Positions 26,349 to 34,568 of a stretch of DNA of 64,000 nucleotides are shown here, piece by piece. The stretch spans positions 108,984 to 172,983 of the forward strand of contig DAHVCP010000064.1 in the NCBI GenBank assembly GCA_027314025.1. Reading direction: 5' to 3'. Made by a program: the position numbers and the translations under genes. The first letter of the stretch is position 1; every line of letters starts with the position of its first letter. The stretch is from Acidobacteriota bacterium. GTDB taxonomy: Bacteria > Acidobacteriota > Terriglobia > Terriglobales > SCQP01. Under the pieces are notes generated by a model. The model had not been told where the DNA came from. It saw only the letters and a list, made by a program, of their open reading frames with translations, and made no database searches.

Positions 26349-27335
26349 ATGCCTATGCCCGCCGTCGCACCCTCCGACACTGCCCGCCCCACCCGCTCCG
26401 CCGTCGCTCAACTCTATCGCCAGCCGTTGTTTGCGCTGATCGAGCAGGCGCACGACGTGCACCGCCGGCATCACCCCGGCAACCACGTGCAGCTTTGCCG
26501 CCTGCTCTCGATCAAGACGGGCGGCTGCCCGGAGGATTGCGCGTACTGCCCGCAGAGCGCCCGCCACGCCTCGGCCCTGCCCGCCGGCAAGCTGATGGAC
26601 GCCGATGCCATCGTGGCTACGGCCAAACAGGCGCGCGCCGAAGGCGCCACGCGCTTCTGCATGGGCGCCGCCTGGCGGGAAGTGAAAGATGGCCGCGAGT
26701 TCGACCAGGTGCTGGAGGCGGTGCGCGCGGTCGCCGCATTGGATCTGGAGGTTTGCTGCACACTGGGCATGCTCAATGCCCGCCAGGCGGAACGATTGGC
26801 CGCGGCGGGCCTGACCGCCTACAACCACAATCTCGACACCTCCCCGGAGTTTTACGGTGAAATCATCCACACGCGCGCCTATGCCGACCGTTTGCGGACG
26901 TTGGAACACGTCGGCCGGGCCGGCATTTCCATCTGCTGCGGCGGCATTTTGGGCATGGGGGAGAGCGAAGCTGACCGCATCGGACTGTTGCACCAACTCG
27001 CCAACCTGCCGGTCGCTCCGGAAAGCGTGCCCATCAATGCGTTAGTACCCGTTCCGGGCACGCCGCTCGCCGCGCGCCCCCCGCTGGCGGTCTTTGATTT
27101 TATTCGCGCCATCGCCGCCGCCCGCATTCTCCTGCCGCGGGCGAAGGTGCGGCTCAGCGCCGGGCGCCTCTCGCTTTCTCCCGAGGCCCAGGCGTTGTGC
27201 TTCTATGCCGGCGCCAACTCCATCTTTACGGGCGAGAAACTGCTCACCACGCCCAATCCGGCGACGGAAGGGGATTTAGCGCTGCTGGCCGCTTTGGGGT
27301 TGCAGCCGGCGCCCGGCACCGCCAACCCCCAGTAG
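26349..27335 (+). CDS. bioB: Biotin synthase (radical SAM)
   Basis: A 328-residue enzyme inserting sulphur into dethiobiotin, the last step of biotin synthesis. The radical-SAM cluster motif is C60, C64, C67 (GGCPEDCAYCPQS). The BioB-specific features follow: YNHNLDTSPEFY, the cysteines in EVCCTLG and SICCGGILGMGE that bind the sacrificial [2Fe-2S] cluster, and RLSAGR near the C-terminus with the Arg ligand. Two adjacent in-frame ATGs (26349, 26355) are possible starts. No other bio gene is nearby, so it stands alone. Confidence 0.95.
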   Translation: MPMPAVAPSDTARPTRSAVAQLYRQPLFALIEQAHDVHRRHHPGNHVQLCRLLSIKTGGCPEDCAYCPQSARHASALPAGKLMDADAIVATAKQARAEGATRFCMGAAWREVKDGREFDQVLEAVRAVAALDLEVCCTLGMLNARQAERLAAAGLTAYNHNLDTSPEFYGEIIHTRAYADRLRTLEHVGRAGISICCGGILGMGESEADRIGLLHQLANLPVAPESVPINALVPVPGTPLAARPPLAVFDFIRAIAAARILLPRAKVRLSAGRLSLSPEAQALCFYAGANSIFTGEKLLTTPNPATEGDLALLAALGLQPAPGTANPQ

Positions 27336-27343
27336 CCGGGGCG

Positions 27344-27826
27344 TCACTGAATCAGTTCGGATTCATCCACGGGGGGCAGTTCGGGCAGGTGGGAAGCGTG
27401 ATGCAAGGCGAGCCGCCATTCGCCTTCGGCCAGCACGAAGACGTTGGTGGCGTAGACCTGCGCGGCGTCCGTGCGGCCCTCGACCTGGCTATGTACTTCC
27501 TCCAGGCAGGTCAGCCATGCCACCGGCCCGGCCACGTGCAGCCGCACCCGTGCGATGGCGATTTCCAGCAGGTGGGTGTGGGTAAAGATGCGCCGCCAGC
27601 TTTCCCGGATTTCCGTCCAGCCCTCCAGCGGCGGCCAGCCGGGATGCACGCAACGCGCCGCCGGGCTGGGCAGCCAGACCGCCTCCATGTCGTCGAGGCT
27701 CAGATTCTCCAGCGCTTGGTAGAAGCGCCGGTTCGCCTCGCGCACCCGCGCCTCTTCCAGGCGCCGGCGGTCGGCCTCGCGCCGCGCCGTCGCCGTCTCC
27801 GCCGCCGGGATGTTGCGCCGCGCCAT
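27344..27826 (-). CDS. SnoaL-like (NTF2 fold) protein
   Basis: A 160-residue cytosolic protein with the NTF2/SnoaL pattern: an N-terminal helix (ANRRFYQALENLSLDDMEAVW), a HPGWPPLEGWTEIRESWRRIF loop-helix, and closing beta strands (VAWLTCLEEVHSQ, VYATNVFVLAEGEWRLALHHAS). Such proteins include ketosteroid-isomerase-like enzymes and DUF4440 domains; catalytic function is unknown. It converges with bioB (8 bases) and ends the UbiA-containing strand block. Confidence 0.82.
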   Translation of the reverse strand: MARRNIPAAETATARREADRRRLEEARVREANRRFYQALENLSLDDMEAVWLPSPAARCVHPGWPPLEGWTEIRESWRRIFTHTHLLEIAIARVRLHVAGPVAWLTCLEEVHSQVEGRTDAAQVYATNVFVLAEGEWRLALHHASHLPELPPVDESELIQ

Positions 27827-27830
27827 GCCT

Positions 27831-28697
27831 CTATTTCACCAGAATGGCCGCGCCCCAGCTGAGGAGCAAAAGCACGCCGATATAGCCGTTCACGGCGAAG
27901 AAAGCGGCATTGAGGCGGGAGAGGTCGTGCGGCCGCACCAGCGCGTGCTCATACGCCAGCAGGCCCGCCACCAGCGCCCAGCCGATCCAGCCCAGCGGGC
28001 CCAGGTGGCTGAGCACGAGGAGCCAAGCCAGGAGCAGCAGCATCGCCAGATGGCAGGCGGCGGCGACCTGCAAGGCGCGGCGAATGCCGAAACGCTTGGG
28101 AACCGAGCGCAACCCAGGATGGCCGCGGTCGAAGGCGTAATCCTGGCAGGCGTACAGCACGTCAAAACCGCCTACCCATAACGTCACCGCCCCCACCAAC
28201 AGCAGGATGCGCGGGGCCAGCGACCCGCGCACCGCGATCCAAGCGGCCGCGGGCGCGATGCCCAGCGCCAGGCCCAGCACCCAATGCGACAAGGCGGTAA
28301 ATCGCTTGGTCCAGGAGTAGAACATCACCCACGCCAGGGCGATGGGCGAGAGCAGCAGGGTGAGGGAGTTGAGCCGCCAGGCGGCGAACTCGAAAACGGC
28401 GGCGGCGGCCAGCAAAAAGCCCCAGGCGAAGCGCAGCGACAGCGCGCCGGTGACCAGCGCCCGGCCCCGCGTGCGCGGGTTGGCCGCATCCACGTCGCGA
28501 TCCACGATGCGGTTGAAGGTCATGGCCACGCTGCGGGCCGCCACCATGGCGACGATAATCCACAGCAACTGTCCCACCGTGGGCCATCCGTCCGCCGCCA
28601 GCATGGCGCCCAGCAGGGCGAAGGGAAGCGCGAACACCGAGTGCTCGAACTTGATCATTTCCAGCGTGCGCCGGGTGTTGGCCGCCAGCGAAGGCAT
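27831..28697 (-). CDS. mqnP: UbiA-family prenyltransferase, MqnP-like
   Basis: A 288-residue multi-helix membrane enzyme that attaches a polyprenyl chain to an aromatic acid. Both magnesium/diphosphate motifs are present: NRIVDRDVD at 62-70 and DVLYACQDYAFD at 179-190. The sequence around them (FEHSVFALPFALLGAML, NPRTRGRALVTGALS) fits the UbiA-like subgroup used in the futalosine route to menaquinone (MqnP) better than classical UbiA. No other menaquinone gene is in the window, so the pathway is inferred. Start at ATG 28697. Confidence 0.85.
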   Translation of the reverse strand: MPSLAANTRRTLEMIKFEHSVFALPFALLGAMLAADGWPTVGQLLWIIVAMVAARSVAMTFNRIVDRDVDAANPRTRGRALVTGALSLRFAWGFLLAAAAVFEFAAWRLNSLTLLLSPIALAWVMFYSWTKRFTALSHWVLGLALGIAPAAAWIAVRGSLAPRILLLVGAVTLWVGGFDVLYACQDYAFDRGHPGLRSVPKRFGIRRALQVAAACHLAMLLLLAWLLVLSHLGPLGWIGWALVAGLLAYEHALVRPHDLSRLNAAFFAVNGYIGVLLLLSWGAAILVK

Positions 28698-28728
28698 GGC
28701 CCTCAGTGTAGCAATCGCGGCCGCCCGG

Positions 28729-29445
28729 CTACGGCCGCGGGCGGATGATGGTGGCGCCGTGAAAATGCGGGGAGAAAAGATGCCCGGATAGGTGGGGGTT
28801 AATGCGAATCTGCGAGTAGTCCAGCCGCTGGTAATCACCGGAGACTTGATTGACCTGTTGCCGCAGGGCGACCCACAGTTGCGGCGAATACCAAAGGTCA
28901 ATCGAGGTGATGCCGTCGGCGTCCGCGAGGTTCTTGGGCGTCAGCACCAGCTCCACGGTGGTTTGGCCGCGGAGATTGGGGCGTCCCGCCAGGCGCACGT
29001 CAAAGGAGCGCAGCAGCGCATGGCCGCCGCCGCCGAAGCTCAGCAGCAGATAGCGCTGCACCGCGGCGTGGTGCGTGCGCAAGTCGAACTCCTGCACCTG
29101 GTGGATGCCGGGTTGGTAGAGCCAGCCGGTTTGGTCGCGATAAAGAAACTCGCGCCGGGCGGGACTGCGGATGTCCAGGGCGATCTGCGGGCCGTGCGTG
29201 CCGCGGCGATAGTAAATCATCCCGCGTTCGACCGACGTGTCGTCCACGATGGCGGTGTATTTGGTCGAAACCACCGCGGCGCTCAAATGATGCAGCCGCG
29301 CGGCGGCTTGGTCCAAGTGGTCCAGCACGCGGCTCAGCGCGGCAGGGATGGCCGCCGCGCGCGCTCCCGGCAGCAGCAGGCAGGCCGCCGCCAGAACCGC
29401 GAGCGCCCAGCGCGCCGCCGTGGTGTTAGCGCGTCCAGACGCCAT
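28729..29445 (-). CDS. LolA-like outer membrane lipoprotein carrier domain protein
   Basis: A 238-residue exported protein with a signal peptide (LAVLAAACLLLPGARA, cut near residue 31). The mature part is an antiparallel sheet of the LolA/LolB fold: FLYRDQTGWLYQPGIHQVQEFDL, VELVLTPKN and TSIDLWYSPQLWVALRQQVNQ are typical strands. LolA carries lipoproteins through the periplasm; in Acidobacteriota many paralogues of unknown cargo exist. It overlaps the upstream membrane protein gene by 20 bases. Confidence 0.8.
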   Translation of the reverse strand: MASGRANTTAARWALAVLAAACLLLPGARAAAIPAALSRVLDHLDQAAARLHHLSAAVVSTKYTAIVDDTSVERGMIYYRRGTHGPQIALDIRSPARREFLYRDQTGWLYQPGIHQVQEFDLRTHHAAVQRYLLLSFGGGGHALLRSFDVRLAGRPNLRGQTTVELVLTPKNLADADGITSIDLWYSPQLWVALRQQVNQVSGDYQRLDYSQIRINPHLSGHLFSPHFHGATIIRPRP

Positions 29446-29791
29446 AGATCACCGGTCCCCCCAGCGCCGGATGCCAGGTTTTTTCGCCTAGAATCTTGAC
29501 CGGATGGCCGGCGTAGGCGGCGAGAATGTGCCCCAGTTCGCTCGGCGGCTGCCGGGTAATGACCTGGTAGTAGACGCCGTGGGGCAGTGGAATCGCACTC
29601 ACCTGCGTCGCCGCGGCGCGCGCCGGCGGTTCGGGGCGCGGCCCGTCGTGGAAAAAGCTGCGCGGCACCAGGAAGACAAAGGCCAGAATCAGCCCCACCA
29701 TCACGTCATACTCGATGGAGGCGCGGGGATAGCTCCACCACAAGAACGAGGCGATTTTGCTTCCCCACCCCTTGCCGTTAGCGCCAGCCAT
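29426..29791 (-). CDS. Hypothetical single-span membrane protein
   Basis: A 121-residue protein with one membrane helix at about 30-46 (VMVGLILAFVFLVPRSFF) and a small C-terminal domain (PHGVYYQVITRQP, AYAGHPVKILGEKTWH) likely outside. It overlaps the start of the LolA-like gene, so the two are probably made together. The pattern recurs in Acidobacteriota genomes but I know no function. It is divergent from rsmG. Confidence 0.65.
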   Translation of the reverse strand: MAGANGKGWGSKIASFLWWSYPRASIEYDVMVGLILAFVFLVPRSFFHDGPRPEPPARAAATQVSAIPLPHGVYYQVITRQPPSELGHILAAYAGHPVKILGEKTWHPALGGPVIYGVWTR

Positions 29792-29833
29792 GCCTACGCT
29801 ATCCTACCGTCGCCGCCCCGCGGGTCACAACTG

Positions 29834-30463
29834 ATGCCCTCCGTTCCAGCGCAGATTCGCGCCGCTCTCGCCACCGCGCTGCCCGATTACGGGTTGGAAC
29901 CAACTTCGGAACGCCTGGAGCGCCTTGCCGCCTACCTGGAGCGCCTGATGCAATGGAACCAGCGCGTCCGGCTGGTTGGGCAGGCGGATGCCGCCACCTT
30001 GGCGCGGCGGCACGTGGGCGAATCGGTATTTTTGGCCCAGTTGCTGCCGCTGGCCGGGGAGACGTTGCTGGATGCCGGCTCCGGCGGGGGTTTTCCCGGC
30101 CTGGCGCTGCAACTAGCCTTCCCCGAGCTAAAAACTACACTTGTAGAATCCAAGGCCAAGAAAGTGGCCTTCTTGGCGGCGGTGTGCCAGGAGCAGGGTC
30201 TGGGCCAGGTGCTCTGCCAGCGGCTGGAAGCAACCTCAGTACGAGCGGAGATCGTCACCGTGCGGGCGCTGGAGGAGCTGGCTGAGGGCGGGCCGGAGCG
30301 TTTTGCACATCTGTTGATTTCCGGTGGAAAGTTGGCCGCCTGGATCAGCCTGGATTTGGCCGCCACTTGGCGCCAGCGTTGGCCCCAGTGGCGGTGGCAG
30401 GCCCCGGTGCTGCTGCCCGGGACCCGGCAGCGCGCCATCGTTTTGGCGCAGCCACCCGCCTAG
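29834..30463 (+). CDS. rsmG: 16S rRNA (guanine-527-N7) methyltransferase RsmG
   Basis: A 209-residue RsmG/GidB. The SAM site LDAGSGGGFPG lies at 79-89, followed by LVESKAKKVAFL, a strong GidB hallmark, and VTVRALEELAE near 137-147. WNQRVRLVGQ at 41-50 is the conserved N-terminal motif. The start is ATG 29834; the larger frame upstream is antisense to the previous genes. It stands just before parS and parAB, the classical near-origin arrangement. Confidence 0.94.
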   Translation: MPSVPAQIRAALATALPDYGLEPTSERLERLAAYLERLMQWNQRVRLVGQADAATLARRHVGESVFLAQLLPLAGETLLDAGSGGGFPGLALQLAFPELKTTLVESKAKKVAFLAAVCQEQGLGQVLCQRLEATSVRAEIVTVRALEELAEGGPERFAHLLISGGKLAAWISLDLAATWRQRWPQWRWQAPVLLPGTRQRAIVLAQPPA

Positions 30464-30466
30464 GCG

Positions 30467-30482
30467 TGTTCCACGTGGAACG
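30467..30482. promoter_or_regulatory. parS centromere site
   Basis: TGTTCCACGTGGAACG is a 16-base near-perfect palindrome identical in 15 positions to the parS of pseudomonads (TGTTCCACGTGGAACC) and close to the general consensus TGTTTCACGTGAAACA. It starts four bases after the rsmG stop and ends 85 bases before parA. ParB would load here and spread with CTP. Confidence 0.9.
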
Positions 30483-30566
30483 AGGTGGTCCGTATGGGCC
30501 GCGCCCCCCGCAAACCACCCGCAGTGGGGACTTTGCGCCGTGCGCGGATTGCGCTACACTCCTGCC

Positions 30567-31379
30567 GTGCCCCGCCACCTGCCCCGCATTCTGGCCATCA
30601 GCAACCAAAAAGGCGGCGTGGGCAAGACCACCACGGCCATCAATCTGGCCGCTTCCCTGGCCGCCGCGGAGCTGCCCACGTTGCTGGTGGACTGCGATCC
30701 TCAGGGCAACGCCAGCAGCGGGCTGGGCGCCGCCGCCGCGCCCGGCGAGCCCACCCTGTATCAGTTGCTCTCAGGCGAAGCCGAGCTGGCTCAGGTGCTG
30801 CGCCCCACCGCCCTCGAAGGGCTGGAGGTGGTCGCCGGCAGCCGCGACCTGGTGGGCCTCAACCTCGAGTTGTTGGGCGCCGAGCAGCGCGAGGAGCGCC
30901 TGCGCCAGGCCTTGGCGCAGGCCCCCGAACGCCTGCGCTTCATCGTTCTCGACTGCCCGCCGGCGCTGGATCTGCTGACGCTGAACGCCTTAGTCGCCGC
31001 CCATGCCGTCATCATCCCCATGCAGTGCGAATACTTCGCACTGGAAGGCCTGTCGCAGCTACTGGCCACCATCCAAGCGGTCCAGGCCCGCTGGAATCCC
31101 ACCCTGGAGATCGCCGGCGTCGTCTTCAACCAATTCGACGAACGTACCCATCTGTCCCGCCAGGTGGCCAACGACCTGCGCGCCCACTTCGGCGCCCAAA
31201 TCTTTCGCACCACCGTGCCCCGCAACGTCCGCCTCGCCGAAGCCCCCAGCTTCGGCCAGCCGGTTTTGCTCTATGACGTCCGTTCCAAGGGCTCGGAGGC
31301 CTTCCTCCAGTTGGCCCGGGAGGTAATTGAACGTGAACTCGCCCAATCCACCCCGCAAAGCCTTGGGTCGGGGGCTTGA
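30567..31379 (+). CDS. parA: Chromosome partitioning ATPase ParA (Soj)
   Basis: A 270-residue ParA with the deviant Walker A NQKGGVGKTTT (13-23), LLVDCDPQGNASSGLG (Walker A' and switch region) and VLDCPPALDLLTLNAL (Walker B). Length fits chromosomal Soj-type ParA without an N-terminal DNA-binding domain. I choose the GTG at 30567, just before the conserved ILAISNQKGG start. The earlier frame overlaps rsmG. It drives segregation of ParB-parS complexes and may affect DnaA. Confidence 0.94.
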   Translation: MPRHLPRILAISNQKGGVGKTTTAINLAASLAAAELPTLLVDCDPQGNASSGLGAAAAPGEPTLYQLLSGEAELAQVLRPTALEGLEVVAGSRDLVGLNLELLGAEQREERLRQALAQAPERLRFIVLDCPPALDLLTLNALVAAHAVIIPMQCEYFALEGLSQLLATIQAVQARWNPTLEIAGVVFNQFDERTHLSRQVANDLRAHFGAQIFRTTVPRNVRLAEAPSFGQPVLLYDVRSKGSEAFLQLAREVIERELAQSTPQSLGSGA

Positions 31380-32235
31380 CGCCCTGCTCAACCCGCCGGC
31401 CGTGCCGGCCACGCCGGCGCAACTGGCCGGCGTCGCCGCCCCCGGCTCCGGTCCCGACGCCGTGCGCCATCTGCCCCTCGGCGCCATCGAAGCCAATCCC
31501 TTCCAGCCCCGGCAGCAGTTTGACCCCGCCGCGCTGGAGGAACTGGCGGCCTCGATCCGCGCTCAGGGCGTGATGCAGCCCGTCCTGGTGCGGGCGGTGA
31601 ACAACCGCTTCCAGCTTCTGGCCGGAGAGCGCCGCTTCCGCGCCGCCCAGTTGGCCGGGCTGAAGGCCATCCCCGCCCTGGTCCGCGCCCTGCCCGACGA
31701 TCGCGCCTTGGAGTTTGCGCTCATCGAAAACCTCCAGCGCGAGGACCTGAACCCGCTGGAGCAGGCCCGCGCCTTTCAGCAACTGGCCAGCCGCTTCGCC
31801 ATGACCCAGGAGCGCATCGCCGAGCGTACCGGCAAGGATCGCGCCAGCATCGCCAACTACCTCCGCCTGCTTAAGCTGGACGCCGAGGTGCAGGCCTGGG
31901 TCGAGGGCGGCCGCCTCTCCATGGGCCACGCCCGCGCCCTGCTGGGCCTGCCCACGGAGCGGCAAAAGCCCACCGCCGAGCGCGCCCTGGCCGGCGAATG
32001 GAGCGTGCGCCGCCTGGAGGCCTTCGTCCGCGGCGAGAATGAGCCCGCCCGCCCATCTGCGCCGCCCCCGCCCCAGGATCCCAACGTCCGCCATGCCGCC
32101 GAGGAACTGGCCCGCGCCCTAGGCGCCAAGGTGCAGGTGCGGGACCGCCGCGGCCGCGGCCGCATCGAGATCTTTTACCACGGCGTCAACGACTTCCAGC
32201 GCCTTTTCGAGCGCCTGGCCGGGTCGCGCGGCTAG
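31333..32235 (+). CDS. parB: Chromosome partitioning protein ParB (Spo0J)
   Basis: A 300-residue ParB. The N-terminal ParA-activating peptide is RKALGRGLDALL (8-19). The CTP-binding box GERRFRA is at 98-104, ENLQRE at 132-137, and the helix-turn-helix that reads parS around 158-180 (TQERIAERTGKDRASIANYLRLL). GTG 31333 sits 9 bases after GGGAGG; a TTG at 31327 is closer than usual. It overlaps the end of parA by 47 bases in another frame, an unusually long overlap showing a coupled operon. Confidence 0.94.
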   Translation: MNSPNPPRKALGRGLDALLNPPAVPATPAQLAGVAAPGSGPDAVRHLPLGAIEANPFQPRQQFDPAALEELAASIRAQGVMQPVLVRAVNNRFQLLAGERRFRAAQLAGLKAIPALVRALPDDRALEFALIENLQREDLNPLEQARAFQQLASRFAMTQERIAERTGKDRASIANYLRLLKLDAEVQAWVEGGRLSMGHARALLGLPTERQKPTAERALAGEWSVRRLEAFVRGENEPARPSAPPPPQDPNVRHAAEELARALGAKVQVRDRRGRGRIEIFYHGVNDFQRLFERLAGSRG

Positions 32236-32273
32236 ACTAGAGGCAGAAGCCACTGCTTCCCTCGGAGTCTCGC

Positions 32274-33587
32274 GTGCCCTTCGCCGCCATTTGGCTCGCT
32301 GTTAGCCTGCTTCAGCCTGCGTGGAGCCGCCCCCGCCAGCGGCCCAGCGGCGCGCCAACCGCAACCGCCCACTCCGCTAGCGGCCCCACGCTGGGCACGC
32401 TTCTGAATATGGGGGAGCCAGGCCGCCAAATGCGCGGACTGGAGCGCTACCTGCGCCGCCATCCCCATACCCCGGACGCGACCTCGATCTACCAGCAGAT
32501 GATCCAGGACGCCACCGCGCTCAATGATTCCCAGCGCGTCTTGGAGTACAACGAGCGCCTCCAGGATCTGGAGCCCAACGATATCGGCCAGCGCATCACC
32601 GTCCTGAACCTGCTGCTGCTGGAGTCCAGCCCCGGCGCCATGGCGCGCGCCCAGGCCGACGCCAAGCAACTGGCCCAGATGGTCGCCGTGCAAGCGGCCT
32701 CGCCCGCGCCGCGGGCGGTCACCGCGGCCAGTTGGCAGGTGGACATGAACCGCCTGCGGGCCATCGCGCAAATGTTCTTGGGCGCGGCGGAACAGAAAAC
32801 CCACGACTATGCGCGGGCGGCGCGGCACTTTCGCGCCAGCCTGCGGCTCGAGCCCACCGAAGAGGCGGCGCAGCACCTCGGCGCCGTCCTTCAGGCGCAG
32901 GGCCAGGGCCCGGCCGCGGTGCGCGCCTACGCGCTGGCGCTGGCCCTGCCCGGCCAAACAATAGCCGAGCGAAGTACTTTGCGCCGCAAAGCTGGCGCCC
33001 TGTACGCGCGGCTGCATCATGGCAGCCAGCGCGGCTTTGGCGATTTGATCCTGGCCCGGTTCGACCAGATCGCCCGCGCCAACGCGCGGCAGCAGCGCAT
33101 CCTGCATCCCTACTCGGCGCGCAATCGCCACGCGCTCCGCGTCTCCCAGTTCGCGCTCACCGGCCTGAATGGAACCAGCCATCGCCTGGCGTTGGAGCGG
33201 GGCAAGGTCGTGGTCCTGGATTTTTGGGCAACTTGGTGCGCGCCCTGCCGCGCCGAACATCCGGCGTTTGAAGCCCTGAAGCGGCATTACGCGCAGCAGC
33301 CGGGCGTGGCATTCCTGCTCATCAACACCGATGACGACCAAGCGAAGGTGCGGCCATTCCTGGCGGCGCACCATTGGGGTGACCATACCTGGCTGGACGC
33401 AGGCCTGGCGGATTATCTGGGCATCAATTCCCTGCCCACCACGCTGGTGATGGCGCCGAACGGCCGGATCGTGTTTCGCCAATCGGGATTCGATCCCGCT
33501 AGCTACCGCAAGGATTTGGAGCGCGCCATTCGCTATGCGCAGACGCTCAAACCCTCCCGCGTTAGCCGCGCGGCGGCGGCCCGCTAG
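32274..33587 (+). CDS. TPR-containing TlpA/ResA-like thioredoxin
   Basis: A 437-residue protein. The N-terminus is hydrophobic and could act as a weak signal. Residues about 40-260 are helical with TPR-like pairs (ARAARHFRASLRLEPTEEAAQHLGAVLQAQ). The C-terminal domain (295-425) is a TlpA-type thioredoxin fold with the redox motif WCAPC at 321-325, and a cis-Pro loop SLPTTLV. Such proteins reduce periplasmic thiols. The start is GTG 32274. It ends by overlapping the converging kinase gene by 26 bases. Confidence 0.85.
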   Translation: MPFAAIWLAVSLLQPAWSRPRQRPSGAPTATAHSASGPTLGTLLNMGEPGRQMRGLERYLRRHPHTPDATSIYQQMIQDATALNDSQRVLEYNERLQDLEPNDIGQRITVLNLLLLESSPGAMARAQADAKQLAQMVAVQAASPAPRAVTAASWQVDMNRLRAIAQMFLGAAEQKTHDYARAARHFRASLRLEPTEEAAQHLGAVLQAQGQGPAAVRAYALALALPGQTIAERSTLRRKAGALYARLHHGSQRGFGDLILARFDQIARANARQQRILHPYSARNRHALRVSQFALTGLNGTSHRLALERGKVVVLDFWATWCAPCRAEHPAFEALKRHYAQQPGVAFLLINTDDDQAKVRPFLAAHHWGDHTWLDAGLADYLGINSLPTTLVMAPNGRIVFRQSGFDPASYRKDLERAIRYAQTLKPSRVSRAAAAR

Positions 33588-34518
33588 CCAGCTCCCGCGC
33601 CAGACGCAGCGCGCCGTCCAGGGCGTCGCCGGCCGGCGGGCACAACCGCGCCCCAGGCAGAGCCACGCGCAGCGCGCGTTGGAGCGCGCGGCGCAGCACC
33701 GGCCCGGAGGTCAGAACCGAACCGCCGTAGACCACGCGGGGACGGCGCAGCCGCAGCCGGTGGGCCACCGCCGCTGTTTGCCGGGCTAATTCCGCGGCGC
33801 CGCGGCGGACCAATTCCCGTGCGACGGTGTCACCGCCGGCGGCCGCGGCGAGCACCAATGGCGCCAGCGCGCCAAACTCCGCGGGCGTCGTGGGGCGCGG
33901 CAGCAGCGCCAAGCCGGGGGATGATCGCGGCCGCAGCGAGCGCTGCAACGCGGGCAGAAGCACGGTCCGCCTGCCGGAGCCGTCCAGCGCGCGGAGCGCC
34001 GCGGCGTAGCCCAGGCGGCCCAGCCATTGGCCGCTGCCCTCATCCCCCAGCAGCCAGCCCCAGCCGCCGGCGCGGGCCCACTCACCGCGGCGATTGCGGC
34101 CCCAAACGATGGAGCCGGTGCCGGCGATCACCACGATTCCGGGTCCACCCGCCAGCCCGCCCACCTGCGCGATCTCGCCGTCGGTCAGGACCGCCACGCG
34201 AGCGCCGGGAAACGCGGCGCGGGTACGCCGCGCCACGGCGCGGCCGGCTCCGGATTCGCTGACCCCGGCGCTGCCGACGACGATGGCACGCACGGCGCGG
34301 GCGGCGGCGTGGGCCTGGCGCAGCGCGGCGGCGATCGCTTGCCGCCGGGCGCGGTCCGCGGCAGGGGCGCCGAGAGCGTAGGGATTGGCGGGACCGGCTT
34401 CACCTCTGCCCAGCACGCGGCCCGCGGCGTCGGCCACGGCGGCGCGCACGTGGGTCGCCCCGGCGTCCAAGCCGAGCAAAAGACTTGCGGGCGCGCCGAC
34501 GGCGCCGCGTGGAGACAT
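33562..34518 (-). CDS. BadF/BadG-type sugar kinase (N-acetylglucosamine kinase-like)
   Basis: A 318-residue ASKHA-fold ATPase. LLGLDAGATHVRAAVAD (13-29) is the phosphate 1 loop, VIAGTGSIVWG (around 129-139) phosphate 2, and GGWGWLLGDEGSGQWLGR the following segment typical of N-acetylglucosamine kinases of the BcrAD/BadFG family. VVYGGSVLTSGPVL is the adenosine loop. It probably phosphorylates an amino sugar salvaged from cell wall; nearby lytic transglycosylase and amidase genes fit this. The terminal 26 bases overlap the opposing gene. Confidence 0.82.
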   Translation of the reverse strand: MSPRGAVGAPASLLLGLDAGATHVRAAVADAAGRVLGRGEAGPANPYALGAPAADRARRQAIAAALRQAHAAARAVRAIVVGSAGVSESGAGRAVARRTRAAFPGARVAVLTDGEIAQVGGLAGGPGIVVIAGTGSIVWGRNRRGEWARAGGWGWLLGDEGSGQWLGRLGYAAALRALDGSGRRTVLLPALQRSLRPRSSPGLALLPRPTTPAEFGALAPLVLAAAAGGDTVARELVRRGAAELARQTAAVAHRLRLRRPRVVYGGSVLTSGPVLRRALQRALRVALPGARLCPPAGDALDGALRLARELASGPPPRG

Positions 34519-34568
34519 GAACCCCAGCGTACGCCAGCTTTGCAGGCGCGCGAACGATTCGGGCGACC

